Shown: positions 8,714 to 16,796 of the stretch, piece after piece
How the letters are laid out: every line of letters starts with the position of its first letter
Position numbering within the stretch: the stretch's first letter is position 1
Origin: Solimonas terrae
GTDB taxonomy: Bacteria > Pseudomonadota > Gammaproteobacteria > Nevskiales > Nevskiaceae
DNA length: 64,000 nucleotides
Reading direction: 5' to 3'
Assembly: GCF_011067135.1 (NCBI RefSeq)
Contig: NZ_JAAMOW010000001.1
Span: 248,001 to 312,000, forward strand
The notes under the pieces: model-generated
The model's input: the letters and a program-made list of their open reading frames with translations, nothing else
What the model was told of the DNA's origin: nothing
Databases searched by the model: none
Program-made: the position numbers and the translations under genes

Positions 8714-9571
8714 TTATTTCCCGGACCAGAGCGCGATCATTTTATCAATAGCCCTGACCAAATCACCCGTATGCGAAACGGATTCTGAGGAAAAATAAAC
8801 ACGGTATTGCAATTGATATTGACTGTTGTAGACGAAGGCATCGCACTCTATAGACATACAACTCATAAAAAGTTCGTCTGGAAATCTTTTGTTTGCGAAA
8901 TAAACATTCTTATCTGGATGACGAAGATCCTCTTCAGCTAAGTTTGGATTTTTCTCCGCCCAATCTCTGCTTAACAACGCGTCCAATCCATCGATGCCAG
9001 AATCGAAGCGCTCCATTTCGTCGACGCATTTCTTATCGGCAGAAGAGGAACAGCGCACGTAACGGTTTATCTCGACGCGAGCAGGTCGAGGCTCCGGAGC
9101 CGGACCATTCGGAGATCTTTCAGGCGAGAGATCGTCCCATTCAGGGTTTGCATAAAACATGGGGAAAACATGAACGCGGAATCGATCTTTTTCCGGAACA
9201 TATTTTCCATCCTGCTGCTCAAAGAACTTTGTCATTGTTCCCTTCCAGTCGGATGGCGTCATGTCGGGATACCAGAACGAAAACTCCAACTGTTCTGCTT
9301 TTATCGCCTTCTGTGGGTCGTTCGGAATAACGGTCAGAGGGAATATGACCCTGGGCAACCGCATCGTCGGGCCGCCATTGCCGAATGTGAATAGCACCGA
9401 GTTCTCAGGTGTCGGATGCGCATCAAGCCGGACATGCGAGATATCTTGAATTTTAGCGGACGGGGCTGCCTGCCCATATGCTGCGCTTGCCGCAAACAGC
9501 AGAAGACCTCCCACATAACTGCCTTTCATTCCGAGCATGGGCAAATAGCAATTTGAATTGTTGGGATTCAT
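8714..9571 (-). CDS. Uncharacterised exported protein
   Basis: A 285-residue protein with a signal peptide (GMKGSYVGGLLLFAASAAYG). The ATG at 9571 has AAGGAGA a few bases upstream and overlaps the TGA of the ABC exporter fragment by four bases (ATGA), so it was once translationally coupled to it. An internal Met in LGMKGSY would give a more typical signal peptide. The mature part has no motif I recognise. It contains several Cys residues and WYPDMTPSDWKGT. Composition is AT-richer than the window average. It probably belongs to the same acquired cassette as its downstream neighbours. Confidence 0.65.
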   Translation of the reverse strand: MNPNNSNCYLPMLGMKGSYVGGLLLFAASAAYGQAAPSAKIQDISHVRLDAHPTPENSVLFTFGNGGPTMRLPRVIFPLTVIPNDPQKAIKAEQLEFSFWYPDMTPSDWKGTMTKFFEQQDGKYVPEKDRFRVHVFPMFYANPEWDDLSPERSPNGPAPEPRPARVEINRYVRCSSSADKKCVDEMERFDSGIDGLDALLSRDWAEKNPNLAEEDLRHPDKNVYFANKRFPDELFMSCMSIECDAFVYNSQYQLQYRVYFSSESVSHTGDLVRAIDKMIALWSGK

Positions 9572-10302
9572 GATGTCTCCTTGATGGCAATCCGTATTTC
9601 AGGTGACTGCTTCTCTTGCTGCTGCGCACCTATCCTCACGATTTCATCCACCTGCAAGCTCTTTGGCAGGCCGTGGGCGATGAATAGCATCGTTACCTTG
9701 CCCTTGAGTTGATTGATCGTGGCGCAGAAGTGCTCAGCAGTAGCCGGATCGAGGCTGCTAGTGGCTTCGTCGAAGATCAGAATCTTGGGTTGCTTGAGAA
9801 TTGCGCGGGCGATTGCAATGCGTTGCTTCTGTCCGCCTGAAAGTCCCGCGCCGCGTTCGCCAATCTCGGTTTGGTAGCCGCGCGGCAGCTGTTCGATGAC
9901 GTCGTGTATTTCCGCTACCTTGCAGGCGTGGACGATCTTTTCGAACGTCGCATGGGGGTTCGCCATCATTAGGTTGTCGTACAGGGTGCCGGAGAACAGG
10001 ATGGTTTCCTGAGGTACTACGCCAAAAGCGTTGCGCAATTCGTTCGCGGAGAAGTGCCGGATATCGGTTCCGTCGAGATGGATGAGGCCGCCGGTGGGGA
10101 GGTAGAAGCCGAGCAGCAACTTGGCCAGGGTGCTCTTGCCGGAGCCAGACGGGCCCATGACGGCGACGATCCTGCCCGGCTCGACACGCAGATCGAAGCC
10201 CTGATATAGGTAGGGTAGATTGTCAGCGTAGCGGAAGCTCAGGTCCCGCACTTCGATGAGACCTTTGGCCTGACGCAGGCGGCTTGGCGTGAGTGCGTAA
10301 TG
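9568..10302 (-). pseudogene. Truncated type I secretion ABC exporter, nucleotide-binding domain only
   Basis: About 240 codons match the C-terminal ATPase domain of an HlyB/LapB-type exporter. They include a YALTPSRLRQAKG linker, Walker A GPSGSGKST, Q-loop VPQETILF, signature LSGGQKQRIAIARA, Walker B ILIFDEATSSLD and H-loop FIAHG. Homology stops abruptly near 10300. The frame stays open upstream but there encodes arginine-rich sequence antisense or out of frame to the neighbouring gene. The transmembrane and peptidase-like domains are missing, and no start codon lies near the junction. It is therefore a 5'-deleted gene, although the ATPase motifs themselves are intact. Confidence 0.85.
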
Positions 10303-10330
10303 ACGTTGCGCCCCACCAATGCGCTCTGGA

Positions 10331-10381
10331 CTTGAAACAAGGGAACGCTCGCTGCGCCGCCGCCGCCGGCGAGCGCTCCCC
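10331..10381 (-). terminator. Probable intrinsic terminator of the protease/OMP operon
   Basis: The arms GGGAACGCTCGC (10341-10352) and GGCGAGCGCTCCCC (10368-10381) form a strong hairpin with one mismatch. On the minus strand it is followed by a TTGTTT tract. It lies just downstream of the outer-membrane protein gene and would separate that transcription unit from the exporter remnant. Confidence 0.7.
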
Positions 10382-10415
10382 GGTACGCCAAGATCAATCC
10401 GTGGGCTTAACCTCC

Positions 10416-11108
10416 CTACCCGCCCGCTTGGTCGTGCGGGGGTGTCGTGCCGCCGGTGTTCGGGCTTGATCCGGACGAGAAGGTGAAGCTGAACATCAAG
10501 ACGTGGCCAATCTCGTCGTGCTTGCGGTAGTAAGGGACCTCCACGCCGGACGGCAGCGGCTGACCCTCCTCCAGACCATCGCCCAGACGCTTGACCGACG
10601 TGCTCACCCAACCGTAGCCGACGTTGAATCCCAGGTTCGTGAACGGGCCAGTCTTGCCCGACCGGTTCATTGCGATCATAAAGCCGCCGGCCACGGAGTC
10701 GAAAAGGCCGCCGTTCTGGCCATCGAGCTGGACCGCGAGAAACGGGCCGAACCCGTACGTCTGGTGGCTCCACTGATATATCTGATAGTGCGTTTCCAGC
10801 CAGAGTGCGCGCTGGTTCTTCGTCTCGTCAGTGACCCGCACCACGCCGTTTTCGAGGGTGGCGTCGTTGACGTTGGCGTGCTTGAGGAAAGTGACCCCGA
10901 TACCGGCGGCGAAGCCCAGGGCGCCGAAGTTGGTACCGTCCGCAGAGCTCTTTCCCCCGGGGGGCGGTGTCTGGGCCTGGGCGTCCCCTGTGGCGGCCGC
11001 GTCCGTGTGCGCAGGCTCGGCGGCTGGCGTGGCGGCAGCTTCTTGCGCGAATGCGGCAGGAGCGCAGCTTGCCGCGACGAACAACAGTGCGAATCGGTAT
11101 TTGAACAT
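10416..11108 (-). CDS. Small outer-membrane beta-barrel-like protein
   Basis: A 230-residue exported protein. The ATG at 11108 has AAGGA upstream and begins a clear signal peptide (FALLFVAASCAPAAFAQE). A Pro/Ala-rich linker covers residues about 20-55. The rest alternates polar and aromatic residues in strand-like segments (LWLETHYQIYQW, FGPFLAVQLDGQ, LGFNVGYGW) and includes FSFTFSS near the end, typical of small barrels. No named family is certain. It follows the astacin-type protease gene by 38 bp on the same strand, so the two are probably cotranscribed and end at the hairpin near 10350. Confidence 0.65.
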   Translation of the reverse strand: MFKYRFALLFVAASCAPAAFAQEAAATPAAEPAHTDAAATGDAQAQTPPPGGKSSADGTNFGALGFAAGIGVTFLKHANVNDATLENGVVRVTDETKNQRALWLETHYQIYQWSHQTYGFGPFLAVQLDGQNGGLFDSVAGGFMIAMNRSGKTGPFTNLGFNVGYGWVSTSVKRLGDGLEEGQPLPSGVEVPYYRKHDEIGHVLMFSFTFSSGSSPNTGGTTPPHDQAGG

Positions 11109-11146
11109 GGGACATCCTTTCTGGGACGCGTCGTTGAGGGGCGCCG

Positions 11147-12280
11147 CTACTGGTCTGGTAGCAGCGGGTGCAGCGCGGAAAGCTGGTGGGCTCTGATGTA
11201 TTTGGCCTTCAGCCCGGCAATGTCGAGCGGGCTGAGCTCGTCGCGGGTGCCGATTTGCGACACCGGCGGCGCCGTGACGCCCGCCTTCACCACCAGAGTC
11301 GGTCGGCCGTTGGCGATCGCGAACTCGCTCAAGCGGTAGTGCATGATGGAAAGAAAGTCGTACTGGCCGATGTTTTCGGTCGGCAGCGGGTGGGTTTGGG
11401 AGAAGTCCGCCCACTCGTCATGAGGGATGTTGTCCCACTGCACGGTGACCCATTGGTCGCGATCGCTGCGGGTGTGCTCGTGGAGCATGCCCGCAGCGTG
11501 CGACAACTCGTGCAGAATGTTGCGAGCGTCGCACGATGGATGCAGCCAGACCCACTGCTCCTTGCCCACAATTCGGCCGACCTGCGCCTGACACACTTCT
11601 GCCTGCGTCCATGGGGCAATGCGCACACGCGAACGACTGGAGAGATCGCCGCCAGGGCACACCAGGCGGTCCGCACCGGTTCCATCGGGCTGAAATTTCA
11701 CGACGTCGCCGACCGCTGCGTTGAAGATCGCGATCTGCGCGAGAATCAGCTGCTGCTGGGTTTCGGAGAAGCCGTTCTGGAAGCAGAACGGAATCGATCC
11801 GTCGTACCACACCGAAGTGTCGATCCAGTAGAACTGCGCGAACGGCTGGTTGTACGATCGGCTGATTGTGAAATCTGAGTCCAGCTGGTGACTGGCGGCC
11901 TCGGTCACGTCGCCGAGGACCATGTCGCCTTCGAACACGGCGTATCCGTTGCGGTTCTGGTAGGTGACTTCGCGCAGTCCGACTGCCGCGGCGTTGAGGG
12001 TCGTGCGCCCGAAGCCACCTTCCGGCGGCGGTACCGGGAACGACTCGGACGGCGCCAACGCTGGTAGCCGCGTGAGCACGACATCCCGCGAGAGCGGTGC
12101 CAGGCCGGCGCTGCGATCGAACACGCCTTGGAGGCGATCGAGCCGGACCGATGCCAGGTCGGACTCGGCGGCGAAGGTCGATACTGCGGTGCAGGCAAGG
12201 CCCAGCAAGACGAGGACGCGACTCGCCCGATGCAGAACTTCTGCTGCCCCCTGTATCCCCCGACCTTGTGTCGCCCCCAT
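11147..12280 (-). CDS. Secreted astacin-like (M12A) zinc metalloprotease
   Basis: A 377-residue exported protease. The ATG at 12280 is chosen because GGGGA precedes it and a signal peptide follows (VLVLLGLACTAVSTFAAE). The alternative upstream start at 12310 would be TTG. The zinc motif HELSHAAGMLHEHTRSDRD is near residues 255-275, and the Met-turn is SIMHYRLS. Both are hallmarks of astacins and metzincins. A pro-region of about 120 residues precedes the catalytic domain. In bacteria such enzymes are usually extracellular. It is first in a two-gene unit with the outer-membrane protein, which could be its partner or anchor, but this is only inferred from position. Confidence 0.85.
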   Translation of the reverse strand: MGATQGRGIQGAAEVLHRASRVLVLLGLACTAVSTFAAESDLASVRLDRLQGVFDRSAGLAPLSRDVVLTRLPALAPSESFPVPPPEGGFGRTTLNAAAVGLREVTYQNRNGYAVFEGDMVLGDVTEAASHQLDSDFTISRSYNQPFAQFYWIDTSVWYDGSIPFCFQNGFSETQQQLILAQIAIFNAAVGDVVKFQPDGTGADRLVCPGGDLSSRSRVRIAPWTQAEVCQAQVGRIVGKEQWVWLHPSCDARNILHELSHAAGMLHEHTRSDRDQWVTVQWDNIPHDEWADFSQTHPLPTENIGQYDFLSIMHYRLSEFAIANGRPTLVVKAGVTAPPVSQIGTRDELSPLDIAGLKAKYIRAHQLSALHPLLPDQ

Positions 12281-12400
12281 TTGCCATCCCCCGATGGCGC
12301 GCCTCCCCAAGCGCTGGCGCTAGATTCGACCCGTCAGAACGCGCCGTCAAGACACGCAATTTCGTCGAGACAGGCGGCGCCGTGACTCAAATCACAACTT

Positions 12401-14167
12401 TCAGTGATTTGCTCTCTGGTCGAGGGTAGAAGTCGAGTCTATTACCGCAGGCGCCGACACGCCGAGCCGTGCGCCGGCCAGCTGTCGCAGGGCGTCGGAC
12501 TTGAGCTTGCCGCTGCCGGTGATCGCGAGTTCCTGTTCGTCGAAGAACAGGATGCGGCGCGGCACCTTGAAGCTTGCCAGGCGCTCCTTGAGGAACGCGC
12601 GAATCTGTTCGACGTCGAGGCTCGCACCATCCTGCGGCACGACGCAGCCGACGACGATCTCGCCGAGCGTGTCATGCGGCACGCCGACGGTCTGCGTGCG
12701 GCGCACGCCGGGATACGTCGACAGCACGGCATCGATCTCCAGCGGCGAAACATTGGCGCCGCCGGTCTTGATGATCTCGGTCAGACGACCTTCCCAGTAG
12801 AGACGACCAACCTCGTCGACATAGCCGCCGTCGCCGGTGCAGTAGTAACCCTCGCCGTCGAACACCGCCTCCACGCCCTTGCCGATGTAGCCGAGCATCA
12901 GCGTTGGCCCTTTGACGCAGATTTCGCCGCGTGCGCCGCGCGGCACGACCGCACCCGTCTGCGGATCGACGATCTTCAGCGTGTTGCCCGGCAACGGTAC
13001 GCCCGCGCTACCGGCGTATTGCTCCGGTGACGTGTCGGCCGAATACGAGGTGTTGATCGTCATCGTCTCGGTCGTACCGAACGACATCGGCAGGCGCCAA
13101 TCGGTCTTCACTGTCGGGTGCGTCAGCATCAGCGCCGAATTGGTGATGTAGCGCAGGCTCGACAGATCGACGCGGCTCCAGTTCTCCGCTTCCTGGAGAC
13201 GCGCCCACTGATGCGGGCGACCGGACAGGAAGGTGACGCGCTCGCGCTCCATCAGCGTCAGCGCCATTTCCGGCTCGAAAGTCGGCTGCAGCACGACCGC
13301 GCCGCCGGTCGACAGCGCAACGCCGACGATCATCGTGATGTTCGCCGACCAGAAAAATCCGTTGCCGGTCCAGCTGCGCACCGCGCCCTCGACGCTCATC
13401 ACGCGCGGCCAACGCCACCACTGGATCGCAAACGCCTGCTGTGCGTGCAGGATGCCCTTGGGCAAGCTGGTCGTGCCGGACGAGAAGAACAGGCCGCCGG
13501 CATCCGACGGCGCGACGGCCGCCGCCCTCGCCTCCACGACCGCAGCGTCGACGTCCACGCCGTGTGCCAGGAACGTCTCCCAGGCTTCGAACGACACTGC
13601 GTCGGCGCGCACGGCGTCGCGCGCATCGGCGACGCTCGCCAGCCGCACGAGACGTTGCAGGTACGGAAATTTCGCCGAACGCAGGCAGCCGGGCGCGGCA
13701 GTGCGGATCTGCGGCTCGAGATCGGCCAGCATCGCGCCAAAGTCCTTCTTCAGCACCAGTCCGTCGAACAGCACGATCGAAACGCCGGAGACGCCAAGCA
13801 GGTACTCGAGCTCGGCAGGGGTCGAGAACGTGCTGAGCGCCACCGACACGCCACCGGCGAGCGCCGTGCCGAACACCGCCGAGAGATATTCGGGACGATT
13901 GGCCATCAGGATGCCGACACGGCTGTCCTTGCCGATCCCGCAGGCGACCAGTGCCCTGGCGACCTCGATCGACCTGTCCCACAGCATCCGGTACGACCAG
14001 CGCTCGACGCCGTGCTCGCTGTGCATGACCAGCGCTTCACGCTCGCCATGGCGGGACGTGACCTCGCGCAGGTAGGCGGGAATCGTCAGCGGCCCCATGC
14101 CGGGCTCGTCGGCGAGCGGCATGCCGTGGACGACGGACACGCTCTGCGAAACGCTGGAAGTATCCAT
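12401..14167 (-). CDS. AMP-dependent acyl-CoA synthetase
   Basis: A 588-residue adenylate-forming ligase that activates a carboxylic acid to its CoA thioester in the cytoplasm. The ATP/AMP motif is FSSGTTSLPKG, the adenine-binding motif is SFGTTETMT, and the hinge and C-domain read YYCTGDGGYVDEVGRLYWEG and TEIIKTGGANVSP. A C-terminal lysine occurs in GSGKLKSDALR. It is the last gene of the minus-strand operon that begins with the amidohydrolase and Rieske genes. It would thus activate a ring-cleaved or side-chain acid for the dehydratase and crotonase encoded just upstream. The acid specificity is unknown. Confidence 0.9.
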   Translation of the reverse strand: MDTSSVSQSVSVVHGMPLADEPGMGPLTIPAYLREVTSRHGEREALVMHSEHGVERWSYRMLWDRSIEVARALVACGIGKDSRVGILMANRPEYLSAVFGTALAGGVSVALSTFSTPAELEYLLGVSGVSIVLFDGLVLKKDFGAMLADLEPQIRTAAPGCLRSAKFPYLQRLVRLASVADARDAVRADAVSFEAWETFLAHGVDVDAAVVEARAAAVAPSDAGGLFFSSGTTSLPKGILHAQQAFAIQWWRWPRVMSVEGAVRSWTGNGFFWSANITMIVGVALSTGGAVVLQPTFEPEMALTLMERERVTFLSGRPHQWARLQEAENWSRVDLSSLRYITNSALMLTHPTVKTDWRLPMSFGTTETMTINTSYSADTSPEQYAGSAGVPLPGNTLKIVDPQTGAVVPRGARGEICVKGPTLMLGYIGKGVEAVFDGEGYYCTGDGGYVDEVGRLYWEGRLTEIIKTGGANVSPLEIDAVLSTYPGVRRTQTVGVPHDTLGEIVVGCVVPQDGASLDVEQIRAFLKERLASFKVPRRILFFDEQELAITGSGKLKSDALRQLAGARLGVSAPAVIDSTSTLDQRANH

Positions 14168-14195
14168 CTGTCTGTCCGCTGCGATGGTGCCCCCG

Positions 14196-15389
14196 TCAAT
14201 AAGGGAGCTGGACCTCGGCGATGCCCTTGAGAATCGTCTCGCCGGTCTGCGTCGTCATCTTCACCTGCACCTTGACCACCGGGCAGCCGAACGGCGAATG
14301 ATCGAGCTTCTCGATGACTTCGCCGTCGATATAGGTGATGTCGCCCTCGAACGCCGGGCTGCGGAACTGCGTCTGCGAGTGCCAGATGAAACCGTTGTGA
14401 CCGGCCCAGTAGGCGACGTAGTCGACATGCCAGGCGTTCATCGACGCGCCGTAGCCATACATGCCGCCCATGCCGATGTTCGAGGCCTTCTCCAGATTGA
14501 GATGGCCGCTAGACGGGCCGTGGTAGAGGCCGTCGCCCTGGCGCGGATCGATGCGGCGCGCATCGTGATCGTAGGTCATGTCGGACGCGAAGCCGGCGTC
14601 TTCCTTGGCCGGATCGACGGCACCCTCCGGCACGTTCCAGCGCCAGGTGCCCCAGATGTTCTGGCGGAACGCGCGGTATTCGGTCACGAAGGTGGTGATC
14701 GTGTGCGGGCCGATGACGCGGCGCGGCAGCTTGTCGCCGACCTTCACGTCGCCGTAGGCCGGCGATTTGCCCTCGCGATTGGACAGAATCCACTCGTAGC
14801 GCAGCTTGTGGATCGCCGCGAGTTCGTCCTTGGTCCACAGCTTGGGCGACGCCTTTTCCTTGCCGTAGACCGCGCGCTTGTTGGCTTCGTCGCGCAGGTA
14901 GCGGATCGCCGTTGCACGTTCGCGGGCGACCAGCACGCCGTGCTGGTTGCGATGCTCGGTATCGCCGCGCGTGAACACGGTCGGGCCGGCGAAGCCGGTG
15001 TCCTTGACGTCGTAGCCGTCGAAACGGCGCTGCTGGAACAGCTTGTCGCCCGGGCGGATCGGTGCATCGAAGAACCACCATTCCTCGCCGCCGAAGATCA
15101 GGTGGCTGCCGGGAATCTTGCCGACGCAGGCCGGATGGCAGCCGTGGCCGTAATCCATCGCCACCGCGAACGACTGCGGCGCGACGATGCCGCCGAACTT
15201 CGACTTGCGTGCGAACTCCTCGTCCCAGTGGATCGGGTTCGCGTAGTCCATCGCCATCACCCAGCGACGGATGTCCGTCGCATTGCACGGGTCCCAGAGC
15301 TCGGCGAAGATCACCGGCTTGCCGACCCACTTGTCGACATCGCTCATGTCGAGCTGCACGTCGCTCGCCGGCGCTGGATTTGCGGACAT
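14196..15389 (-). CDS. FAS1/MaoC-like double hot-dog dehydratase
   Basis: A 397-residue protein resembling fused MaoC-type (R)-hydratases. An N-terminal FAS1-like dehydratase region contains DIRRWVMAMDYANPIHWD, and the C-terminal hot-dog half contains MNAWHVDYVAYWAGHNGF. The ATG at 15389 has AGGGGAGA upstream, whereas longer in-frame extensions lack a ribosome site. The family hydrates or dehydrates enoyl-CoA thioesters, often in steroid, terpenoid or branched fatty acid degradation. It lies 28 bp upstream of the acyl-CoA synthetase and downstream of the crotonase gene, consistent with one beta-oxidation-like route. Confidence 0.78.
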   Translation of the reverse strand: MSANPAPASDVQLDMSDVDKWVGKPVIFAELWDPCNATDIRRWVMAMDYANPIHWDEEFARKSKFGGIVAPQSFAVAMDYGHGCHPACVGKIPGSHLIFGGEEWWFFDAPIRPGDKLFQQRRFDGYDVKDTGFAGPTVFTRGDTEHRNQHGVLVARERATAIRYLRDEANKRAVYGKEKASPKLWTKDELAAIHKLRYEWILSNREGKSPAYGDVKVGDKLPRRVIGPHTITTFVTEYRAFRQNIWGTWRWNVPEGAVDPAKEDAGFASDMTYDHDARRIDPRQGDGLYHGPSSGHLNLEKASNIGMGGMYGYGASMNAWHVDYVAYWAGHNGFIWHSQTQFRSPAFEGDITYIDGEVIEKLDHSPFGCPVVKVQVKMTTQTGETILKGIAEVQLPY

Positions 15390-15503
15390 CCGGATCTCTC
15401 CCCTTGATTCGATATGTCGGGATCTTAGCCCGCAGCGACGGGCCCGATCCCGGCATCCCGTGCCGGTGCATCGACATTTGGCGCATGGCACAGCCGCCCG
15501 CCT

Positions 15504-16301
15504 TCAGTCGCCCCTGAAGCGCGGCGGCCGTTTCTCGGCGAAGGCCTTCGCGCCTTCCCGGAAATCGCCGGTCAGCATGGCCACGGTCTGCACATGATTT
15601 TCCAGTTCCAGCGCGGCATCCAGACTCTGCGCCTCGAGATTGGCCCACATCAGCTGCTTGGTGTGCTTGACCGAGTACGGGCTGTTGGCGGTAATCGCGG
15701 CGGCGGTCTCCAGCGCCGCGTCGAGCAGCCGGGCATCGTCGACGATGCGCGTTGCCAGCCCGATCGCCATGGCTTCCTCGGCCGCGATCGGACGACCCGT
15801 CAGCATGATCTCGAACGCGCGACCGGCGCCGATCAGGCGTGGCAGGTGATAGCTGATCCCGCATTCGCCGGCGCTGAGACCGATTTTGACGGCGCCGATG
15901 ATGAAGTTCGCGGAATGTCCGGCAATGCGGATGTCGGCGGCCAAGGCGATGCCGAAGCCGGCGCCGACCGCAGCGCCCTGCACTGCCGCAACGATCGGCT
16001 GCGGCAACCGGCGCAGTTGCGCGATCGTGCCGGCAAACAGCTCCTGCAGCGCCATCGCCTCGGTCGTGTTGCGCGCCGCCTCGTCGCCGAATACCGCAAT
16101 CTTGAGATCGAGCCCCGCGCAGAAGCCGCGCCCCTCGCCCGCCAGCACGATGACGCGACAGTCGCGATCGCTGGCGAGTTCGTCGAGCACACCGCGCAGT
16201 TCCCGCACCATAGCCAGCGTCAAGGCATTGCGCGCGTCGGGGCGATTCAAGGTCAACAGCGCGATGCCGTCGGCCCGTCGTTCAAGCGAAATGCATGTCA
16301 T
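15504..16301 (-). CDS. Enoyl-CoA hydratase/isomerase (crotonase family)
   Basis: A 265-residue crotonase. The ATG at 16301 with GAGGG upstream gives the normal N-terminus MTCISLERRADGIALLTLNR. Oxyanion-hole segments are GRGFCAGLDLK and QGAAVGAGFGIALAADIRI. The glutamate position of hydratases falls in LSAGECGISYHLPRL, where Glu is retained, so hydratase activity is plausible. It sits between the Rieske ferredoxin gene and the dehydratase gene in the same orientation and probably acts on the CoA thioester made by the synthetase of this operon. Confidence 0.9.
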   Translation of the reverse strand: MTCISLERRADGIALLTLNRPDARNALTLAMVRELRGVLDELASDRDCRVIVLAGEGRGFCAGLDLKIAVFGDEAARNTTEAMALQELFAGTIAQLRRLPQPIVAAVQGAAVGAGFGIALAADIRIAGHSANFIIGAVKIGLSAGECGISYHLPRLIGAGRAFEIMLTGRPIAAEEAMAIGLATRIVDDARLLDAALETAAAITANSPYSVKHTKQLMWANLEAQSLDAALELENHVQTVAMLTGDFREGAKAFAEKRPPRFRGD

Positions 16302-16391
16302 GGGGCCCTCGCTGATCGTGCAGCAGTGCGGCTGTCGTCGTTGCGGGATGGGTGGCGACGAAACAAAACCGGCGACGGTACCGATCCGCAC

Positions 16392-16715
16392 TCAGACCGG
16401 AACCGCGACCTCGATCCAGTCGTCGACCACGCGCACGTCGTACACGGCAATCGGCTGCGTCGCCGGCAGACACATCGCCTTGCCGGTTACCAGATCGAAG
16501 CGCGCGCCATGCGTCGGACAGGCGATCCAGCCGTTGCCGACGCGCCCGCGTTCCAGCGGCTTCTCGTTGTGCGAACAGACATTGGCGATCGCATGCAGCT
16601 TGCCGTTGGCATTGCACAGCAGCAGCGGCCTGCCGTCGATGCTGAGCGGCTTCTTCGCGCCGGCCGGCAGATCGGCCACCGGCAGCACACGCTGGAATGA
16701 ACTGGACTCCGTCAT
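16392..16715 (-). CDS. Rieske-type [2Fe-2S] ferredoxin
   Basis: A 107-residue soluble ferredoxin of the type that feeds electrons to Rieske non-heme iron oxygenases. Cluster ligands are CSH in NVCSHNEKPLE and CPTH in IACPTHGARFD, the C-x-H and C-x2-H pattern of Rieske proteins. It is encoded about 80 bp downstream of the oxygenase alpha subunit on the same strand. No matching flavin reductase gene is seen anywhere in the window, so a reductase must come from elsewhere or be shared. Confidence 0.9.
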   Translation of the reverse strand: MTESSSFQRVLPVADLPAGAKKPLSIDGRPLLLCNANGKLHAIANVCSHNEKPLERGRVGNGWIACPTHGARFDLVTGKAMCLPATQPIAVYDVRVVDDWIEVAVPV

Positions 16716-16796
16716 CTGTTTTCCGTTTCTGTGGCCGCGCAGAAAGACGGGGCGACGATCAAGGGACCGTCGCCCGGCGGTTGGCGATCCGGGCGT

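Noticed and set aside
9568-10773. A full 401-residue ABC protein
   Set aside because: Only the last 240 or so residues match an ABC exporter. The upstream part overlaps the outer-membrane protein gene and terminator and is not family-like.
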